A stretch of 64,000 bases of DNA. It comes from Euhalothece natronophila Z-M001 (GTDB lineage: Bacteria > Cyanobacteriota > Cyanobacteriia > Cyanobacteriales > Rubidibacteraceae). The notes under the pieces were generated by a model. It ran no database searches. It was not told the DNA's origin and saw nothing but the letters and a program-made list of their open reading frames with translations. Numbering within the stretch: the stretch's first letter is position 1; each line of letters begins with the position of its first letter. Location of the stretch: assembly GCF_007904085.1 (NCBI RefSeq), contig NZ_CP042326.1, positions 1,054,001 through 1,118,000 of the forward strand, given 5' to 3'. The position numbers and the translations under genes are program-made. This document shows positions 34,452 through 44,910 of this stretch, piece after piece.

Positions 34452-37085
34452 ATGCCTAACGCTCCTCAATATCTTACTGGGAATCAAATTCGCCAAACCT
34501 TCCTTGACTTTTACGCCAAACGCGGACACGAAGTTTTACCCAGTGCGTCTTTAGTACCAGAAGACCCCACTGTATTACTAACCATTGCAGGAATGCTTCC
34601 ATTTAAGCCCATTTTTCTGGGACAAAAAGAAGCCCCCTACGATCGCGCTACCACGTCTCAGAAATGTATTCGCACCAATGATATTGAAAATGTGGGACGC
34701 ACGAAACGTCACCATACTTTCTTTGAGATGTTAGGGAATTTTAGTTTTGGGGATTACTTTAAGAAAGAGGCGATTAAATGGGCTTGGGAACTCTCAACAG
34801 AGGGCTTTGGACTCGATCCAGAACGTCTCTATCCCAGTGTTTACAAAGATGATGAAGAAGCCTTTGCCATTTGGCGCGATGAAATTGGCGTTCCTAGCCA
34901 CCGTATTCAACGCATGGGAGAGGAAGATAATTTTTGGGCAGCTGGCCCCACTGGCCCCTGTGGTCCCTGTTCTGAAATATATTATGACTTTTATCCCGAA
35001 TTAGGCGACAAAGATATTGATTTAGAAGATGATTCGCGCTTTATTGAATTTTATAATCTCGTGTTTATGCAGTTTAATCGGGATAGTGAGGGGAATTTAA
35101 CCCCCCTGCAAAATCAAAATATTGACACGGGGTTAGGCTTGGAACGCATGGCGCAGATTCTCCAAGATGTTCCAAATAATTACGAAACTGATTTAATTTT
35201 CCCCATTATTAAAACCGCTGCTGAAATTGCCAATATTGACTATAACCAAGCTGATGAAAAACAAAAAGTTTCTCTAAAAGTCATTGGCGATCATGTTCGC
35301 GCTGTGGTTCACATGATTGCTGATGGAATTACTGCGTCTAATTTAGGACGAGGCTATATTTTGCGCCGTCTCATTCGTCGGGTTGTGCGTCATGGACAGT
35401 TATTAGGGATTAATAAGGCGTTTACCCCAGAAGTTGCTGAAAGCGCGATCGCGCTAATGGAAGACCATTATTCTAATCTTCGTGAGGGAGAAGACTTAAT
35501 TAAACAAGAATTACAACGAGAAGAGTCTCGCTTCTTAGAAACCCTAGAAAGAGGGGAAAAAATGTTAGGAGAAATCCTCGCCAAGGAAACCGAACAAATT
35601 TCTGGAAAAGATGCGTTTGTTCTCTATGATACGTATGGTTTCCCCTTAGAATTAACCCAAGAAGTGGCGGAAGAAAAAGGGTTAACGGTTGATCTTGATG
35701 GTTTTGAAGTAGAAATGGAAAAACAACGACAGCGATCGCAGGCAGCCCAGGAAACTATTGATTTAACTGTACAAGGCAGTTTAGACGAATTAGCACAAAA
35801 AGTTCATCCCACCGAATTTGTTGGTTATAGTCATCCCCATACCGCAGCGAAAGTGGAAGCAATTTTAGTGCAAGGGAAAACTGTCGAAGAAGCCGAAGCT
35901 GGTGATGAAGTGCAGTTAATTCTCAATGAAACTCCCTTTTATGCTGAATCTGGGGGACAAATCGGCGATCGCGGCTATCTCTCTGGAGATAATCTTTTAG
36001 TCCGAATTGAAGATGTGCAACAAGAGTCCAGTCTCTTTGTTCATTTTGGGCGTATGGAACGGGGAATCTTGCGAGTAGGAGACACCGTAACCGCTACCAT
36101 CGATCGCGCTTGTCGTCGTCGCGCCCAAGCCCATCATACTGCGACTCATCTTTTACACGCTGCCCTGAAACAAATTATTGATCCCTCTGTTTCCCAAGCT
36201 GGTTCTTTAGTCGCCTTTGATCGCCTGCGGTTTGATTTTAACTGTCCCCGTCAAATTACCCCTGACGAATTACAACAAATTGAAGATACCATTAATACTT
36301 GGATCGCCGAAGCCCATGACACGCAGTCGGATGTGATGCCCTTTGATGAAGCCAAAGCCAAAGGCGCGATCGCGATGTTTGGGGAAAAATATGATGATGT
36401 TGTCCGCGTCATTGATGTTCCCGGTGTCTCTATGGAATTATGTGGCGGTACTCATGTTAATAACACTGCCGAAATTGGGCTTTTCAAAATCATCTCTGAA
36501 ACAGGCATTTCTTCAGGAATCCGTCGCATAGAAGCTGTTGCTGGGCCAGCCGTTCTAGAATATCTCAATGTTCGAGATAAAATTGTTCGTGACCTGAGCA
36601 AACAATTCAAAGTTCAACCAGAGGAAGTTCCCCAGCGTATTCAAACCCTACAATCAGAACTGAAAAATACTCAGAAGCAACTAGAAGCCGTCAAACAAGA
36701 ACTTGCTTTAGCAAAATCTGATCAACTGCTAGCCCAAGCTAAAACCGTGGGAGATTTCCAAGTTTTAGTGGCACAAGTGGAAGAAATGGACGCAAAAGCC
36801 CTACAAACCGCTGCCGAACGCTTACAGCAAAAATTAGGAGAAGCAGCCGTTGTTTTAGGGTCAATTCCTGCAGAAGGAAAGGTAAGTTTAGTCGCTGCTT
36901 TTAGTCCGCAAGTGATTGAAAAAGGATTACAAGCTGGAAAATTTATCGGCAGTATTGCTAAAATCTGTGGCGGTGGCGGCGGTGGTCGTCCGAATCTTGC
37001 GCAAGCTGGCGGTAAAGATGGCTCTAAGCTACCAGAAGCATTAGAAGCGGCGCAAAACCAATTGCAAGAACAATTAACCAATTAG
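34452..37085 (+). CDS. alaS: Alanyl-tRNA synthetase
   Basis: The protein has 877 residues, full length. The class II aminoacylation core opens with [20 protein letters not shown] and includes [20 protein letters not shown]. The editing domain carries [12 protein letters not shown] and [12 protein letters not shown] zinc and active-site residues. A coiled coil (about 715-770) leads to the C-Ala domain with the Gly-rich [20 protein letters not shown]. The ATG at 34452 has no clear ribosome site. The gene is monocistronic by spacing. Confidence 0.98.
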   Translation: MPNAPQYLTGNQIRQTFLDFYAKRGHEVLPSASLVPEDPTVLLTIAGMLPFKPIFLGQKEAPYDRATTSQKCIRTNDIENVGRTKRHHTFFEMLGNFSFGDYFKKEAIKWAWELSTEGFGLDPERLYPSVYKDDEEAFAIWRDEIGVPSHRIQRMGEEDNFWAAGPTGPCGPCSEIYYDFYPELGDKDIDLEDDSRFIEFYNLVFMQFNRDSEGNLTPLQNQNIDTGLGLERMAQILQDVPNNYETDLIFPIIKTAAEIANIDYNQADEKQKVSLKVIGDHVRAVVHMIADGITASNLGRGYILRRLIRRVVRHGQLLGINKAFTPEVAESAIALMEDHYSNLREGEDLIKQELQREESRFLETLERGEKMLGEILAKETEQISGKDAFVLYDTYGFPLELTQEVAEEKGLTVDLDGFEVEMEKQRQRSQAAQETIDLTVQGSLDELAQKVHPTEFVGYSHPHTAAKVEAILVQGKTVEEAEAGDEVQLILNETPFYAESGGQIGDRGYLSGDNLLVRIEDVQQESSLFVHFGRMERGILRVGDTVTATIDRACRRRAQAHHTATHLLHAALKQIIDPSVSQAGSLVAFDRLRFDFNCPRQITPDELQQIEDTINTWIAEAHDTQSDVMPFDEAKAKGAIAMFGEKYDDVVRVIDVPGVSMELCGGTHVNNTAEIGLFKIISETGISSGIRRIEAVAGPAVLEYLNVRDKIVRDLSKQFKVQPEEVPQRIQTLQSELKNTQKQLEAVKQELALAKSDQLLAQAKTVGDFQVLVAQVEEMDAKALQTAAERLQQKLGEAAVVLGSIPAEGKVSLVAAFSPQVIEKGLQAGKFIGSIAKICGGGGGGRPNLAQAGGKDGSKLPEALEAAQNQLQEQLTN

Positions 37086-37346
37086 GAGGTATATAACAAT
37101 CCTCAATCAGTTGTAAATTTTTAGTTGGGATCCCCCCTTGCCCTCAGTAAGTGGGGGGAAGCCTTCGGCACGGCTTTCAGCCTACGTAATGTTGAGCTAG
37201 TTTTTACAAATGAGATTATATTGCTATAGCGTTTTCAAATTCAATATAAATAGTAGTGCGAGCATCTTGCTCGCTTTTGAAGAATAATAGTTTACAACTC
37301 ATCTGAAAATGCTATATATCAGTAACAAATAACAAATAACCAATAT
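37086..37346. other. Intergenic region with interspersed hairpin
   Basis: There is no gene. GCGAGCA-TCT-TGCTCGC (37258-37274) is a perfect 7-bp hairpin of a kind common between cyanobacterial genes. A CCCCC/GGGGG pair at about 37131-37160 may terminate alaS. AACAAATAACAAATAACC short repeats precede the next ATG. Confidence 0.6.
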
Positions 37347-37736
37347 ATGATTATTGAAGTCTGGAGTCAGGATATCGCGAATATTGTTCGCATTCTTAAC
37401 AATTTAATGATTAGTTTTTGTCAATTATTATCATTAATGATCATTTTTTTCGGAGTGGTGCGAGCATTAATTATTTATGTGGGGGATGGGTTATTTCGGG
37501 GAAAAGCCATTACAGCGTTTCAGGAAAGTCGCTTATCTATGAGTTATTCCTTTTCTTTAGGGTTAAGTTTTTTAATTGGGGCAAGTATTCTTAAAACAAC
37601 CGCTTCTAGTCAGTGGGAGGATTTTGCTCAACTAACAGCAATTATCACCGTGAGAACTGTTCTTAACTTACTCTTAGAACGAGCCATTAAACAGGGTAAG
37701 ACTTCTATAGAAAAGGAAGCCGCTCCGCCGATTTAA
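37347..37736 (+). CDS. DUF1622 membrane protein
   Basis: The protein has 129 residues with three predicted membrane helices (about 18-42, 65-82, 92-110). [20 protein letters not shown] and [11 protein letters not shown] are characteristic of DUF1622. Function is unknown. Its last codons overlap the convergent tgt gene by 4 bp. Confidence 0.82.
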   Translation: MIIEVWSQDIANIVRILNNLMISFCQLLSLMIIFFGVVRALIIYVGDGLFRGKAITAFQESRLSMSYSFSLGLSFLIGASILKTTASSQWEDFAQLTAIITVRTVLNLLLERAIKQGKTSIEKEAAPPI

Positions 37737-38854
37737 GTGGGATTGGGTTGCAACCACTGTCCAAAGTCATTCAGAAAGCGATCTTCTAAAATTGCAGTGC
37801 GAATGCGTTGGGTAAACCGGATTAATTCTGTCACATTATGCAGGGATAATAGAAGATAGCCTAACATTTCGCGCGATCGGATTAAATGACCGAGATAGGC
37901 GCGAGAAAAGTTTTGACAACAATAACAGGGACAAGTTTTATCAAGGGGGGTAAAATCTTCTCGGAAACGAGCATTTTTGAGATTCCAACGTTCTCCTTGC
38001 ACTAAGGCTGTTCCATGTCTGCCTAAGCGAGTGGGGATGACACAATCGAATAAATCTACCCCTTGCGCGATCGCGCTAACCATTTCTTGATAGGTTCCCA
38101 CTCCCATTAAATAACGGGGTTTTTCGGGGGGTAATAAAGGGGCGGTGGTTGCAACAATTTCATGGATTAATTCCCCAGGTTCTCCCACACTCACGCCACC
38201 AATGGCATAACCGGGTAAATCAAATTCTACTAACCGTTTTGCGGCATATTGACGCAGATCCCGATAAACGCCTCCTTGGACAATGCCAAATAAAGCTTGA
38301 GTCTCCGGACGAGAATGGGCAGCAATACACCGTTCTAACCAGCGTTCTGTGCGTTCTGTGGCTAATAAAACGGTTTCATAGTCAGCAGGATAAGGGGGAC
38401 ATTCATCAAATGCCATAATCACATCTGCCCCAAGATCATTTTGCACTTGAATTGCTCGTTCTGGGGTAAAGTCAATAATGCGACCATCCCGCGGCGATCG
38501 AAACGTTACCCCATCTTCATTAATTTTCCGTAAATCGCTGAGACTAAAAACTTGAAAACCACCAGAATCAGTCAAAATTGGTTGTTTCCAGCCCATAAAA
38601 GAATGTAATCCCCCGGCTTTGGCAATAATCTCTTCTCCAGGCTGTAAATGCAGATGATAGGTATTGGCAAGAATCATTTGCGCCTGGGCACTTTCAAGTT
38701 GGGCAGGGGTTAACCCTTTAACCGTCGCGGCGGTTCCCACTGGCATAAAACGCGGGGTTTCTACCTTGCCATGAGGCGTTATAAATGTGCCGGCACGGGC
38801 TTTACTGTCTGGGCAATGGTGATCACAAGAAAACTTAAAAGAAATATTCGTCAT
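37733..38854 (-). CDS. tgt: tRNA-guanine transglycosylase
   Basis: This enzyme exchanges guanine 34 of GUN-anticodon tRNAs for a queuosine precursor. It has 373 residues. Catalytic aspartates sit in [12 protein letters not shown] and [13 protein letters not shown]. Zinc ligands are in [17 protein letters not shown]. Its start overlaps the upstream small gene by 20 bp, which suggests translational coupling. Confidence 0.97.
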   Translation of the reverse strand: MTNISFKFSCDHHCPDSKARAGTFITPHGKVETPRFMPVGTAATVKGLTPAQLESAQAQMILANTYHLHLQPGEEIIAKAGGLHSFMGWKQPILTDSGGFQVFSLSDLRKINEDGVTFRSPRDGRIIDFTPERAIQVQNDLGADVIMAFDECPPYPADYETVLLATERTERWLERCIAAHSRPETQALFGIVQGGVYRDLRQYAAKRLVEFDLPGYAIGGVSVGEPGELIHEIVATTAPLLPPEKPRYLMGVGTYQEMVSAIAQGVDLFDCVIPTRLGRHGTALVQGERWNLKNARFREDFTPLDKTCPCYCCQNFSRAYLGHLIRSREMLGYLLLSLHNVTELIRFTQRIRTAILEDRFLNDFGQWLQPNPT

Positions 38855-39290
38855 CCTCTTCGTCTAATTGGACATCATGACGGGCGGAGAGGACATCAGT
38901 AACCATGGCTTCTAGTAACATGGGATCAAACTGGGAGTTGCTCTCCTGGCAGGTAAAAGGATTACTCAAAGGAAATAATCGTAATGTCCGTTGTTCGTGA
39001 ACTAAATTAAAGTAAGTTCCCTCTTTTGTCGTTTCTAATTGAATATAGTCAAAGCTAGCGAGATTAATATAAATAGTTTGATTAGCAATTAAAGTAGCTT
39101 GCTTGGGATCTTCAAATACCTCAACAATATAGCCTTCTCCTTCTCCCTTAAATTCTCCCTCTAGATAATGGCTATAACGAACGGCACTTAAATCATTTAA
39201 CAAACGATACATATCTTCTTTATGAATTACCAGTCCGTTGTCAATGATGCAGGGAGGTAAAAAATGTTGATAATGTTGATAATTACTCAT
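38835..39290 (-). CDS. Conserved cyanobacterial protein of unknown function, coupled to tgt
   Basis: The protein has 151 residues and I recognise no domain. It is soluble and acidic, and ends in EEDDEYFF. Segments such as [20 protein letters not shown] and [20 protein letters not shown] suggest a compact alpha/beta protein. Its 3' end overlaps the tgt start by 20 bp, so it is probably produced with tgt. Confidence 0.7.
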   Translation of the reverse strand: MSNYQHYQHFLPPCIIDNGLVIHKEDMYRLLNDLSAVRYSHYLEGEFKGEGEGYIVEVFEDPKQATLIANQTIYINLASFDYIQLETTKEGTYFNLVHEQRTLRLFPLSNPFTCQESNSQFDPMLLEAMVTDVLSARHDVQLDEEDDEYFF

Positions 39291-39471
39291 GGTACTGTCT
39301 GTTGTTATTAGATGAACTGAAACTAGATTTTGGATAATGAGATTGTTAAGGAGAGAGGATCAGCCAATTACAGGAGAAGCAATGTCTGAAATTGTAATAT
39401 TTAACAGGATTAATTATTTCCCTACTACGACACAATGTTAGCCTAACTTTTTTATTCTGTTCAGATTTACT

Positions 39472-40236
39472 ATGAAAAAATTTATCTATTTTTGGCAAGA
39501 AATGGCAAACTGTTGGTGGGGAGCTGTTGCTTTTTATACGATTATTCCGCTACCACAGCATTGGTCTTTGCAATTTAGCCGAATTGCTCGTTTTGCACCA
39601 TTAATCGGGATTTTGCTCGGTAGCATTTTAGCCGTAAGTGATTGGGGGTTAAGTGTTATAGATGTGCCTATTTTAACACGTTCTGCCTTAGTGATCGCAG
39701 TAGGAATTGGCTTAACAGGCGGACTCCATCTAGACGGAGTGATTGATGCCGCAGATGGGTTAGCGGTACTAGACCCGAAAAAACGCTTAGAAATAATGAA
39801 AGATAGCACTACGGGCGCATTTGGAGTGATAGCAGCTGTAGTTGTATTAATATTAAAAATTGTTGCTTTAAGTGAGATAACTAAAGCTCGTTGGTTGAGT
39901 TTAATTTTAGTGCTAGGTTGGGGAAGATGGGGGCAAGTGAGCGCGATCGCGCTTTACCCTTATTTAAGAGCAGAAGGAAAGGGCGACTTTCATAAAGAGG
40001 CCTTAAAATTGCCTCAAGATATTCTCTTGGGCGGGATTACCTTAGGAATTATCACCCTGATCGGTTTTCTTTATTGGCAATGGTATGCCTTGATCCCGTT
40101 ATTTTTTGGCATAGCCGTTCCACTTTTAGTTGGGTGGTGGTTTAATCGCCAATTAGACGGACAGACAGGGGATACTTATGGGGCAATAGTAGAGTGGAGT
40201 GAAGCCCTTTATCTGTGTGTTTTAACCACCCTTTAG
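39472..40236 (+). CDS. cobS: Adenosylcobinamide-GDP ribazoletransferase
   Basis: This is the last step of cobalamin nucleotide-loop assembly, in the inner membrane. It has 254 residues with several membrane helices. GGLHLDGVIDAADGLAV is the family's metal-binding signature, and LGWGRWGQVSAIALYPYLR is also typical. The 3' end overlaps the convergent kinase gene by 15 bp. A cobA-type gene sits at the right window edge but is not linked. Confidence 0.94.
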   Translation: MKKFIYFWQEMANCWWGAVAFYTIIPLPQHWSLQFSRIARFAPLIGILLGSILAVSDWGLSVIDVPILTRSALVIAVGIGLTGGLHLDGVIDAADGLAVLDPKKRLEIMKDSTTGAFGVIAAVVVLILKIVALSEITKARWLSLILVLGWGRWGQVSAIALYPYLRAEGKGDFHKEALKLPQDILLGGITLGIITLIGFLYWQWYALIPLFFGIAVPLLVGWWFNRQLDGQTGDTYGAIVEWSEALYLCVLTTL

Positions 40237-41187
40237 AAATTCCTCCACTTCTGCAGCGGTGGGTTGAGCCGCCATTGCCCCAGATTTGGTAGTGGTTAAA
40301 CCGCCAACAGCACAAGCATAGGTAATCATCTCTTTCACAGCCGTGGGATCATCTAAATGATTTAAGCCTTTCTGACAGAGTTGATGCACTAAACCAGCAA
40401 CAAAACTATCCCCTGCACCAGTGGTATCTTCAACAGGCATCTCAAAGGCTGGAATTTTGCCCTCAAACTCATTTAAGCAATAGCTAATGGTGTTATCGCC
40501 ATCGGTAATAAAAACCCCTTCTAGAGAGGCAATTTGATGCGCGATCGCGCCTGATTCTTTGGTATCAAATAATAATTCCGCTTCTTCCCGAGATAATTTA
40601 ATAAAATCCACAGATTCCCATAACTGATGAATTAACGGGATCGCTTCATCAGGGTTATTCCAAAACATCGGTCGCCAGTTGACATCCACTAAAACCTTAA
40701 TGTTATAAGTATTAGCAAGATCAAGAGCGCGAAAAATAGCTTTGCGAGTAGTGGGATAGGCAAGTTCTAATGTTCCTAACACTAAAAATTGCGCTTGTTC
40801 AAAAAGAGGAACAGGAATTTCATCAGGATTAAGAAACGCATCTGCAAACTGATCGCGGGGGAGATTCCCAAAGCCAGCAAACTCGCGATCGCCGCTTTCA
40901 GAACGTAATACATAAACCCCCCGTGTCGGCGCAGTCGGATGTTCTTGAATCCCTTGGCAATTAACGCCTGTTTCTAGCAATAGCTGTTTTAAAGATTGCC
41001 CAGCTTCATCTTTGCCAATACAGCCAATAAAACCAGCCGATGTGCCTAACTTGACTAATGCACTTGCCACATTCGCGGGTGCGCCACCGGGATAAGCAAT
41101 CCAACTACTAACACTTTCGATAGATTTTCCACGATCCGCCGCTAAATAATCATAGAGGATTTCTCCTATACAAAGTACCTGTGTCAT
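40222..41187 (-). CDS. PfkB-family sugar kinase, fructokinase-like
   Basis: This 321-residue cytosolic kinase has PGGAPANVASALVKLG near the N-terminus for substrate binding. The C-terminal PfkB signature VEDTTGAGDSFVAGL carries the catalytic Asp. It is most like cyanobacterial fructokinases, but substrate choice among fructose and other sugars is not decided by sequence. It has its own promoter, with no operon partner. Confidence 0.88.
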   Translation of the reverse strand: MTQVLCIGEILYDYLAADRGKSIESVSSWIAYPGGAPANVASALVKLGTSAGFIGCIGKDEAGQSLKQLLLETGVNCQGIQEHPTAPTRGVYVLRSESGDREFAGFGNLPRDQFADAFLNPDEIPVPLFEQAQFLVLGTLELAYPTTRKAIFRALDLANTYNIKVLVDVNWRPMFWNNPDEAIPLIHQLWESVDFIKLSREEAELLFDTKESGAIAHQIASLEGVFITDGDNTISYCLNEFEGKIPAFEMPVEDTTGAGDSFVAGLVHQLCQKGLNHLDDPTAVKEMITYACAVGGLTTTKSGAMAAQPTAAEVEEFLKGG

Positions 41188-41383
41188 CGTTAATGTCTCC
41201 TCTCCTTCTTTCTCTTCATCTTAAATCCTCTCTCTAATGGATTAATGTTTGGTATAGAAAGGACAAAAAACAAACATCTCTGATTGCCTGTTAATATCAG
41301 TAGAAGTGACCAACGGTCAGAGCAGGCGCTTTCCGTTTAGAAAGGCGTAATCTCTGACTTAACAAAAATTGAAAGAGAGTTTC

Positions 41384-42415
41384 ATGTCTATTTCTTCCCC
41401 CACTGGGAACCGCGATCAACTAGCGAATGATCAGCAACGATTAACCATTCAAGACTTAAGTGATCCCCAAGTCACCGTCTCTGCTAATGAGGGATCAGAT
41501 TTAATCGCAGGCTTAACTCAGAGGCAAAAAACCATTCCTTGCCATTATCTCTATGATGATCGCGGATCAGAAATCTTTGAACAGATTTGTGAGTTACCTG
41601 AATATTATCCCACTCGCACCGAAGCCGAAATTCTAGAAGCTAATGGAAGCGCGATCGCGCAAACAACTGGCCCGTGTGAACTGATAGAATTAGGAAGTGG
41701 AAGTTCCACTAAAACACGCCTTTTATTTGACTCCTACGATAATTTAGGCTATCCCCTACGGTATGTTCCCATTGATGTCAGTGCAGGAATGTTAGAAGCA
41801 AGTGCCAAAGAGTTATTAAGGGACTATCCGACTCTTAAAATCTATGGCTTAGTCGGAACCTATGAACAAGCATTGCAACATCTGCCGCCTTCTCCTCTTC
41901 CTAAGCAAATGGTCTTCTTTTTAGGGAGTTCTCTAGGAAATTTTGCCCCAAAACAATGTCAAGAAATCTTCCGACAGATTACTGCTTCTCTCAATCCAGG
42001 GGACTATTTTTTATTAGGATTAGATTTGCAAAAATCAAAGGATATCCTCGAACCTGCTTATAACGATAGTCAAGGGATAACTGCTGAATTTAATTATAAT
42101 CTCCTCGATCATCTTAACCGTCGCTTTCAAGGCAACTTTAATCGTCAAAATTTCCAACATTGGACATTTTATAATTCTGAATTAGGGCAAATTGAAACCT
42201 ATCTCCGTTCCACGCAAGCCCAAACCGTAGAGTTAAAAGCCCTTGATTTAACTGTAGAATTAGATGCTGGGGAAGCCATCCGCACAGAAATTTCGCGCAA
42301 GTTTGATCTGCCAACCATGAAAAAAGAACTTTCCCAAGAGGGGTTAGAAGTTTTAAATACTTGGCAAGATTCCCAAAATTGGTTTGCCCTTATCTTATGT
42401 CAAATCAGTAAGTAG
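41384..42415 (+). CDS. egtD: EgtD-like histidine N-alpha-methyltransferase
   Basis: This SAM-dependent enzyme is expected to trimethylate histidine to hercynine for ergothioneine synthesis. The ATG at 41384 with GAGAG upstream gives 343 residues; a TTG at 41369 is less likely. IPCHYLYDDRGSEIFEQICE and LPEYYPTRTEAEIL are family hallmarks. LIELGSGSSTKT binds SAM and FFLGSSLGNF is conserved. No egtB partner is visible here, so the pathway is incomplete within the window. Confidence 0.85.
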   Translation: MSISSPTGNRDQLANDQQRLTIQDLSDPQVTVSANEGSDLIAGLTQRQKTIPCHYLYDDRGSEIFEQICELPEYYPTRTEAEILEANGSAIAQTTGPCELIELGSGSSTKTRLLFDSYDNLGYPLRYVPIDVSAGMLEASAKELLRDYPTLKIYGLVGTYEQALQHLPPSPLPKQMVFFLGSSLGNFAPKQCQEIFRQITASLNPGDYFLLGLDLQKSKDILEPAYNDSQGITAEFNYNLLDHLNRRFQGNFNRQNFQHWTFYNSELGQIETYLRSTQAQTVELKALDLTVELDAGEAIRTEISRKFDLPTMKKELSQEGLEVLNTWQDSQNWFALILCQISK

Positions 42416-42457
42416 TGATTCAGTTATCATCGCTATCTTTTCTGTCACGAGAGGACT

Positions 42458-42488
42458 CCCGTTATAGCGACGAGAGGAGCTTAACGGG
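42458..42488 (+). repeat. Left-end hairpin of tnpB element
   Basis: CCCGTTA and TAACGGG enclose the 17-nt loop TAGCGACGAGAGGAGCT. The loop matches the right-end loop at 15 of 17 bases, while the stem has changed by compensating pairs. Confidence 0.8.
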
Positions 42489-42593
42489 TAAATGAATCGT
42501 GACAAAGAAAAAAAGTCCGTTAGGACATCCCTACATAAGTTGTCAAACTTTGTAGGGTTAGTTAGACTGGGATTAATTAAAGTTCAAAATCCA

Positions 42594-43952
42594 ATGCTTA
42601 CCCTTTCTTACGAGTATAAGTTAGAACCAAACCAACTCCAAATTAGCATGATCGAGCATACTCTCGGTGTTTGCCGAACGGTTTGGAATTACGCTCTTAG
42701 AGAACGAAAGGATTGGATTAATTCTCGTAAGTGTCCTGTTAACGCTTGTTCCATCGAACAGGAATATCTGATCCCTGCCGATGAACCTTATCCTAGTTAT
42801 TCAAGGCAAGCGAAGGCTCTAACTGAGGCTAAGAAAGACAGTGAACGGCTGAAGTCAGTTAATGCTCAAGTTCTCCAGCAAGTTTTAAGGACATTGGATC
42901 GGGCTTTCTCTGACATGAAATCTAGAGGGTTCGGGTTTCCTAGATTTAAGAACAAGTATCGTTTAAGGTCTTATTTAATTCCTCAGTTAGGTAAAAAGCC
43001 TGTTCAAGGAAATCAGGTTAAATTACCTCAACTGGGTTGGGTTAGATTCAGAAAGTCCAGAGACATTCCAGAAGGGTTTGAGATTAAACAAGCAAGAGTG
43101 ATCAGAAAAGCCTCTGGTTACTTTGTCATGCTTTCCCTTCAGTTAAATGTGGATGTTCCTCAACCTTTTCCTCACGGTCACCCAAGAGGGTTAGACTTGG
43201 GCTTTGACAAATTTGTTGCTACTTCCGATGGTTTAGAAGTTAAGCGACCTCGGTTTTTAAAGTCTCTTCAACGCAAGTTAAAATTACTGCAACGAAGGCT
43301 TAAGAACAAAAAGAAAGGGTCGAATAACCGCCATAAACTTAACAGAAAGATAGCAAGAGTTCACCAACGTATCTCTGATGCCCGTAAGGATTGGCACTTC
43401 AAACTTGCCCATCAATTGTGCGATGAGGCAGGGATGATCTTTGTCGAAGATATCGACTTCCGTAGCTGGCAACGAGGAATGTTATCCAAACACGCGGCGG
43501 ATGCTGGCTTTGGTCAGTTTGTAAACATCCTTCAATGGGTTTGTTGGAAAAGAGATGTTTACTTTGCCAAGGTGAATAAAGATGGCACATCCCAAGAATG
43601 TAGCCAATGTGGAGCGCATACAGGGAAGAAAACCTTAGATGTTAGAGTTCACCATTGTCCTGAATGCGGTTACATTGGTTCAAGAGATGTGGTGAGTGCT
43701 GAAGTGATTAGAAATCGAGGTCTGACCCAAGCGCGGGTTTCCCGCGCATTGGAAAGCAGACCTAAAGGACTGTCTGCGGTCGGAACGCTCGTGGACAATA
43801 AAGAGGTGCGACCTGAGCGCGGGTTTCCCGCGCATCAGCAAGCGCACCTTCAAAATGCTTGTGGAGACGGTCTGACGGGGGTTGGTTCTAGAACTGATCT
43901 AGTCAAGAGTCTGAAGCAGGAATCTCCCACTATAGCGACAAAAGGAGCTTAG
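42594..43952 (+). CDS. tnpB: TnpB RNA-guided nuclease (OrfB)
   Basis: The protein has 452 residues from ATG 42594, where the canonical TnpB N-terminus LTLSYEYKLEPNQ starts. An ATG at 42492 would add 34 untypical residues. RuvC-like acidic residues are visible in GLDLGFDKF, FVEDIDF and SRDVVSAEV. The zinc ribbon is CSQCG...CPECG. All look intact. The last 70 or so residues go beyond the usual end and overlap palindromic DNA, where the guide RNA of such elements is normally encoded. The stop lies inside the right-end hairpin. Confidence 0.92.
   Translation: MLTLSYEYKLEPNQLQISMIEHTLGVCRTVWNYALRERKDWINSRKCPVNACSIEQEYLIPADEPYPSYSRQAKALTEAKKDSERLKSVNAQVLQQVLRTLDRAFSDMKSRGFGFPRFKNKYRLRSYLIPQLGKKPVQGNQVKLPQLGWVRFRKSRDIPEGFEIKQARVIRKASGYFVMLSLQLNVDVPQPFPHGHPRGLDLGFDKFVATSDGLEVKRPRFLKSLQRKLKLLQRRLKNKKKGSNNRHKLNRKIARVHQRISDARKDWHFKLAHQLCDEAGMIFVEDIDFRSWQRGMLSKHAADAGFGQFVNILQWVCWKRDVYFAKVNKDGTSQECSQCGAHTGKKTLDVRVHHCPECGYIGSRDVVSAEVIRNRGLTQARVSRALESRPKGLSAVGTLVDNKEVRPERGFPAHQQAHLQNACGDGLTGVGSRTDLVKSLKQESPTIATKGA
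43731..43833 (+). repeat. Two identical palindromes in the tnpB 3' region
   Basis: GCGCGGGTTTCCCGCGC occurs at 43731-43747 and again at 43817-43833, within the same 20-bp context (AGCGCGGGTTTCCCGCGCAT). They encode part of the unusual TnpB tail and probably fold in the overlapping guide RNA. Confidence 0.75.
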
Positions 43953-43959
43953 TGGGAGA
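43923..43959 (+). repeat. Right-end hairpin of tnpB element
   Basis: TCTCCCACTA and TAGTGGGAGA enclose the loop TAGCGACAAAAGGAGCT. GGTTCAAC follows, a plausible right cleavage site. Confidence 0.8.
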
Positions 43960-44016
43960 GGTTCAACTTTTACAATGCTGAATAACGAGTTGTCCCGATG
44001 ATTTGGCTTCCGTCCT

Positions 44017-44799
44017 ATGTATCAAAGTGATCCTCCCCAATCGGCAAAAGAAACCCTCCCCACCATGTATGATCTCCCTAGTGAGTTTCCAGAGGAACCG
44101 GGTTTGCCAGATCAATTTCATATCTACCAGCCTCGATTATTAGATGAAACCTTTCAACCCTCCACTTATTCAGTTAATGAAATTCTAAGTGCAACTGATC
44201 TAAATCTCTATTACGATGTTGAACATTCTCTGTGGCATAAACGCCCTGATTGGTTTGCTGTTGTGGGTGTATCTCGTCTCTATGAAGAAAAAGATCTACG
44301 CTTAAGTTATGTAGCTTGGCAAGAGAGAGTCAGTCCTTTAATTGTTGTGGAATTGCTCTCACCAGCAACTGAGAAAGAAGATTTAGGACAGAGTTTGAGA
44401 GAGGCTAATCAACCGCCAACGAAATGGCAAGTGTATGAACAAATTTTGCGCATCCCCTATTACGTAGTGTTTAATCGCTACAACGATGAGTTAAGAGTAT
44501 TTATTTTACATGGAGAACGGTATCAGGAATTAACAGTAGAAGCAGAACGCAGTTTATGGATTCCCAGCTTAGAATTAGGATTGGGGCTGTGGGATGGTTT
44601 TTATGAAGGGATTAAGCGCCGTTGGTTACGTTGGTTTGACGGGGAAGGCAATTGGGTTCCAACTCTTGTTGAACAACGGGAACAAGAAAGAAGAATTGCC
44701 CAACAAGAACGAGAACGGGCGGAATCAGAAAAACAACGCGCTGATCGATTAGCCCAAAAATTACAGGAACTCGGCATCGATCCCAATGATTTCTCTTAG
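44017..44799 (+). CDS. Uma2-family (DUF820) protein with coiled-coil tail
   Basis: The protein has 260 residues. The family core includes YYDVEHSLWHKRPDWFAVV and PLIVVELLSPATEKED, with YYVVFNRYNDELRVF later. A long charged helix (about 212-255, EQREQERRIAQQERERAES) follows. It belongs to the larger Uma2 subtype. Its start lies 50 bp past the tnpB element. Role unknown. Confidence 0.88.
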   Translation: MYQSDPPQSAKETLPTMYDLPSEFPEEPGLPDQFHIYQPRLLDETFQPSTYSVNEILSATDLNLYYDVEHSLWHKRPDWFAVVGVSRLYEEKDLRLSYVAWQERVSPLIVVELLSPATEKEDLGQSLREANQPPTKWQVYEQILRIPYYVVFNRYNDELRVFILHGERYQELTVEAERSLWIPSLELGLGLWDGFYEGIKRRWLRWFDGEGNWVPTLVEQREQERRIAQQERERAESEKQRADRLAQKLQELGIDPNDFS

Positions 44800-44910
44800 G
44801 GGAGCTTAAGCAAATTTTCCCAATTATCTTTGAGAGTGAATCGAGGATTTGATGTTCGTTACACGAATTCTAAAAGCCACTAATTAGTTGGAATTCGGGG
44901 TAAAAATACA

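Larger units (their letters stand above)
42458..43965 (+). mobile_element. IS200/IS605-family (tnpB-only) element
   Basis: An intact tnpB is flanked by related hairpins at 42458-42488 and 43923-43959. No tnpA (Y1 transposase) is present, so movement would need one in trans. The right end probably lies shortly after GGTTCAAC near 43965; the left end is less clear. Confidence 0.7.

Noticed and set aside
41295-41345. Riboswitch or leader hairpin before egtD
   Set aside because: Only short, bulged stems (GACC/GGTC, CGCTTTC/GAAAGGCG); too weak to call.
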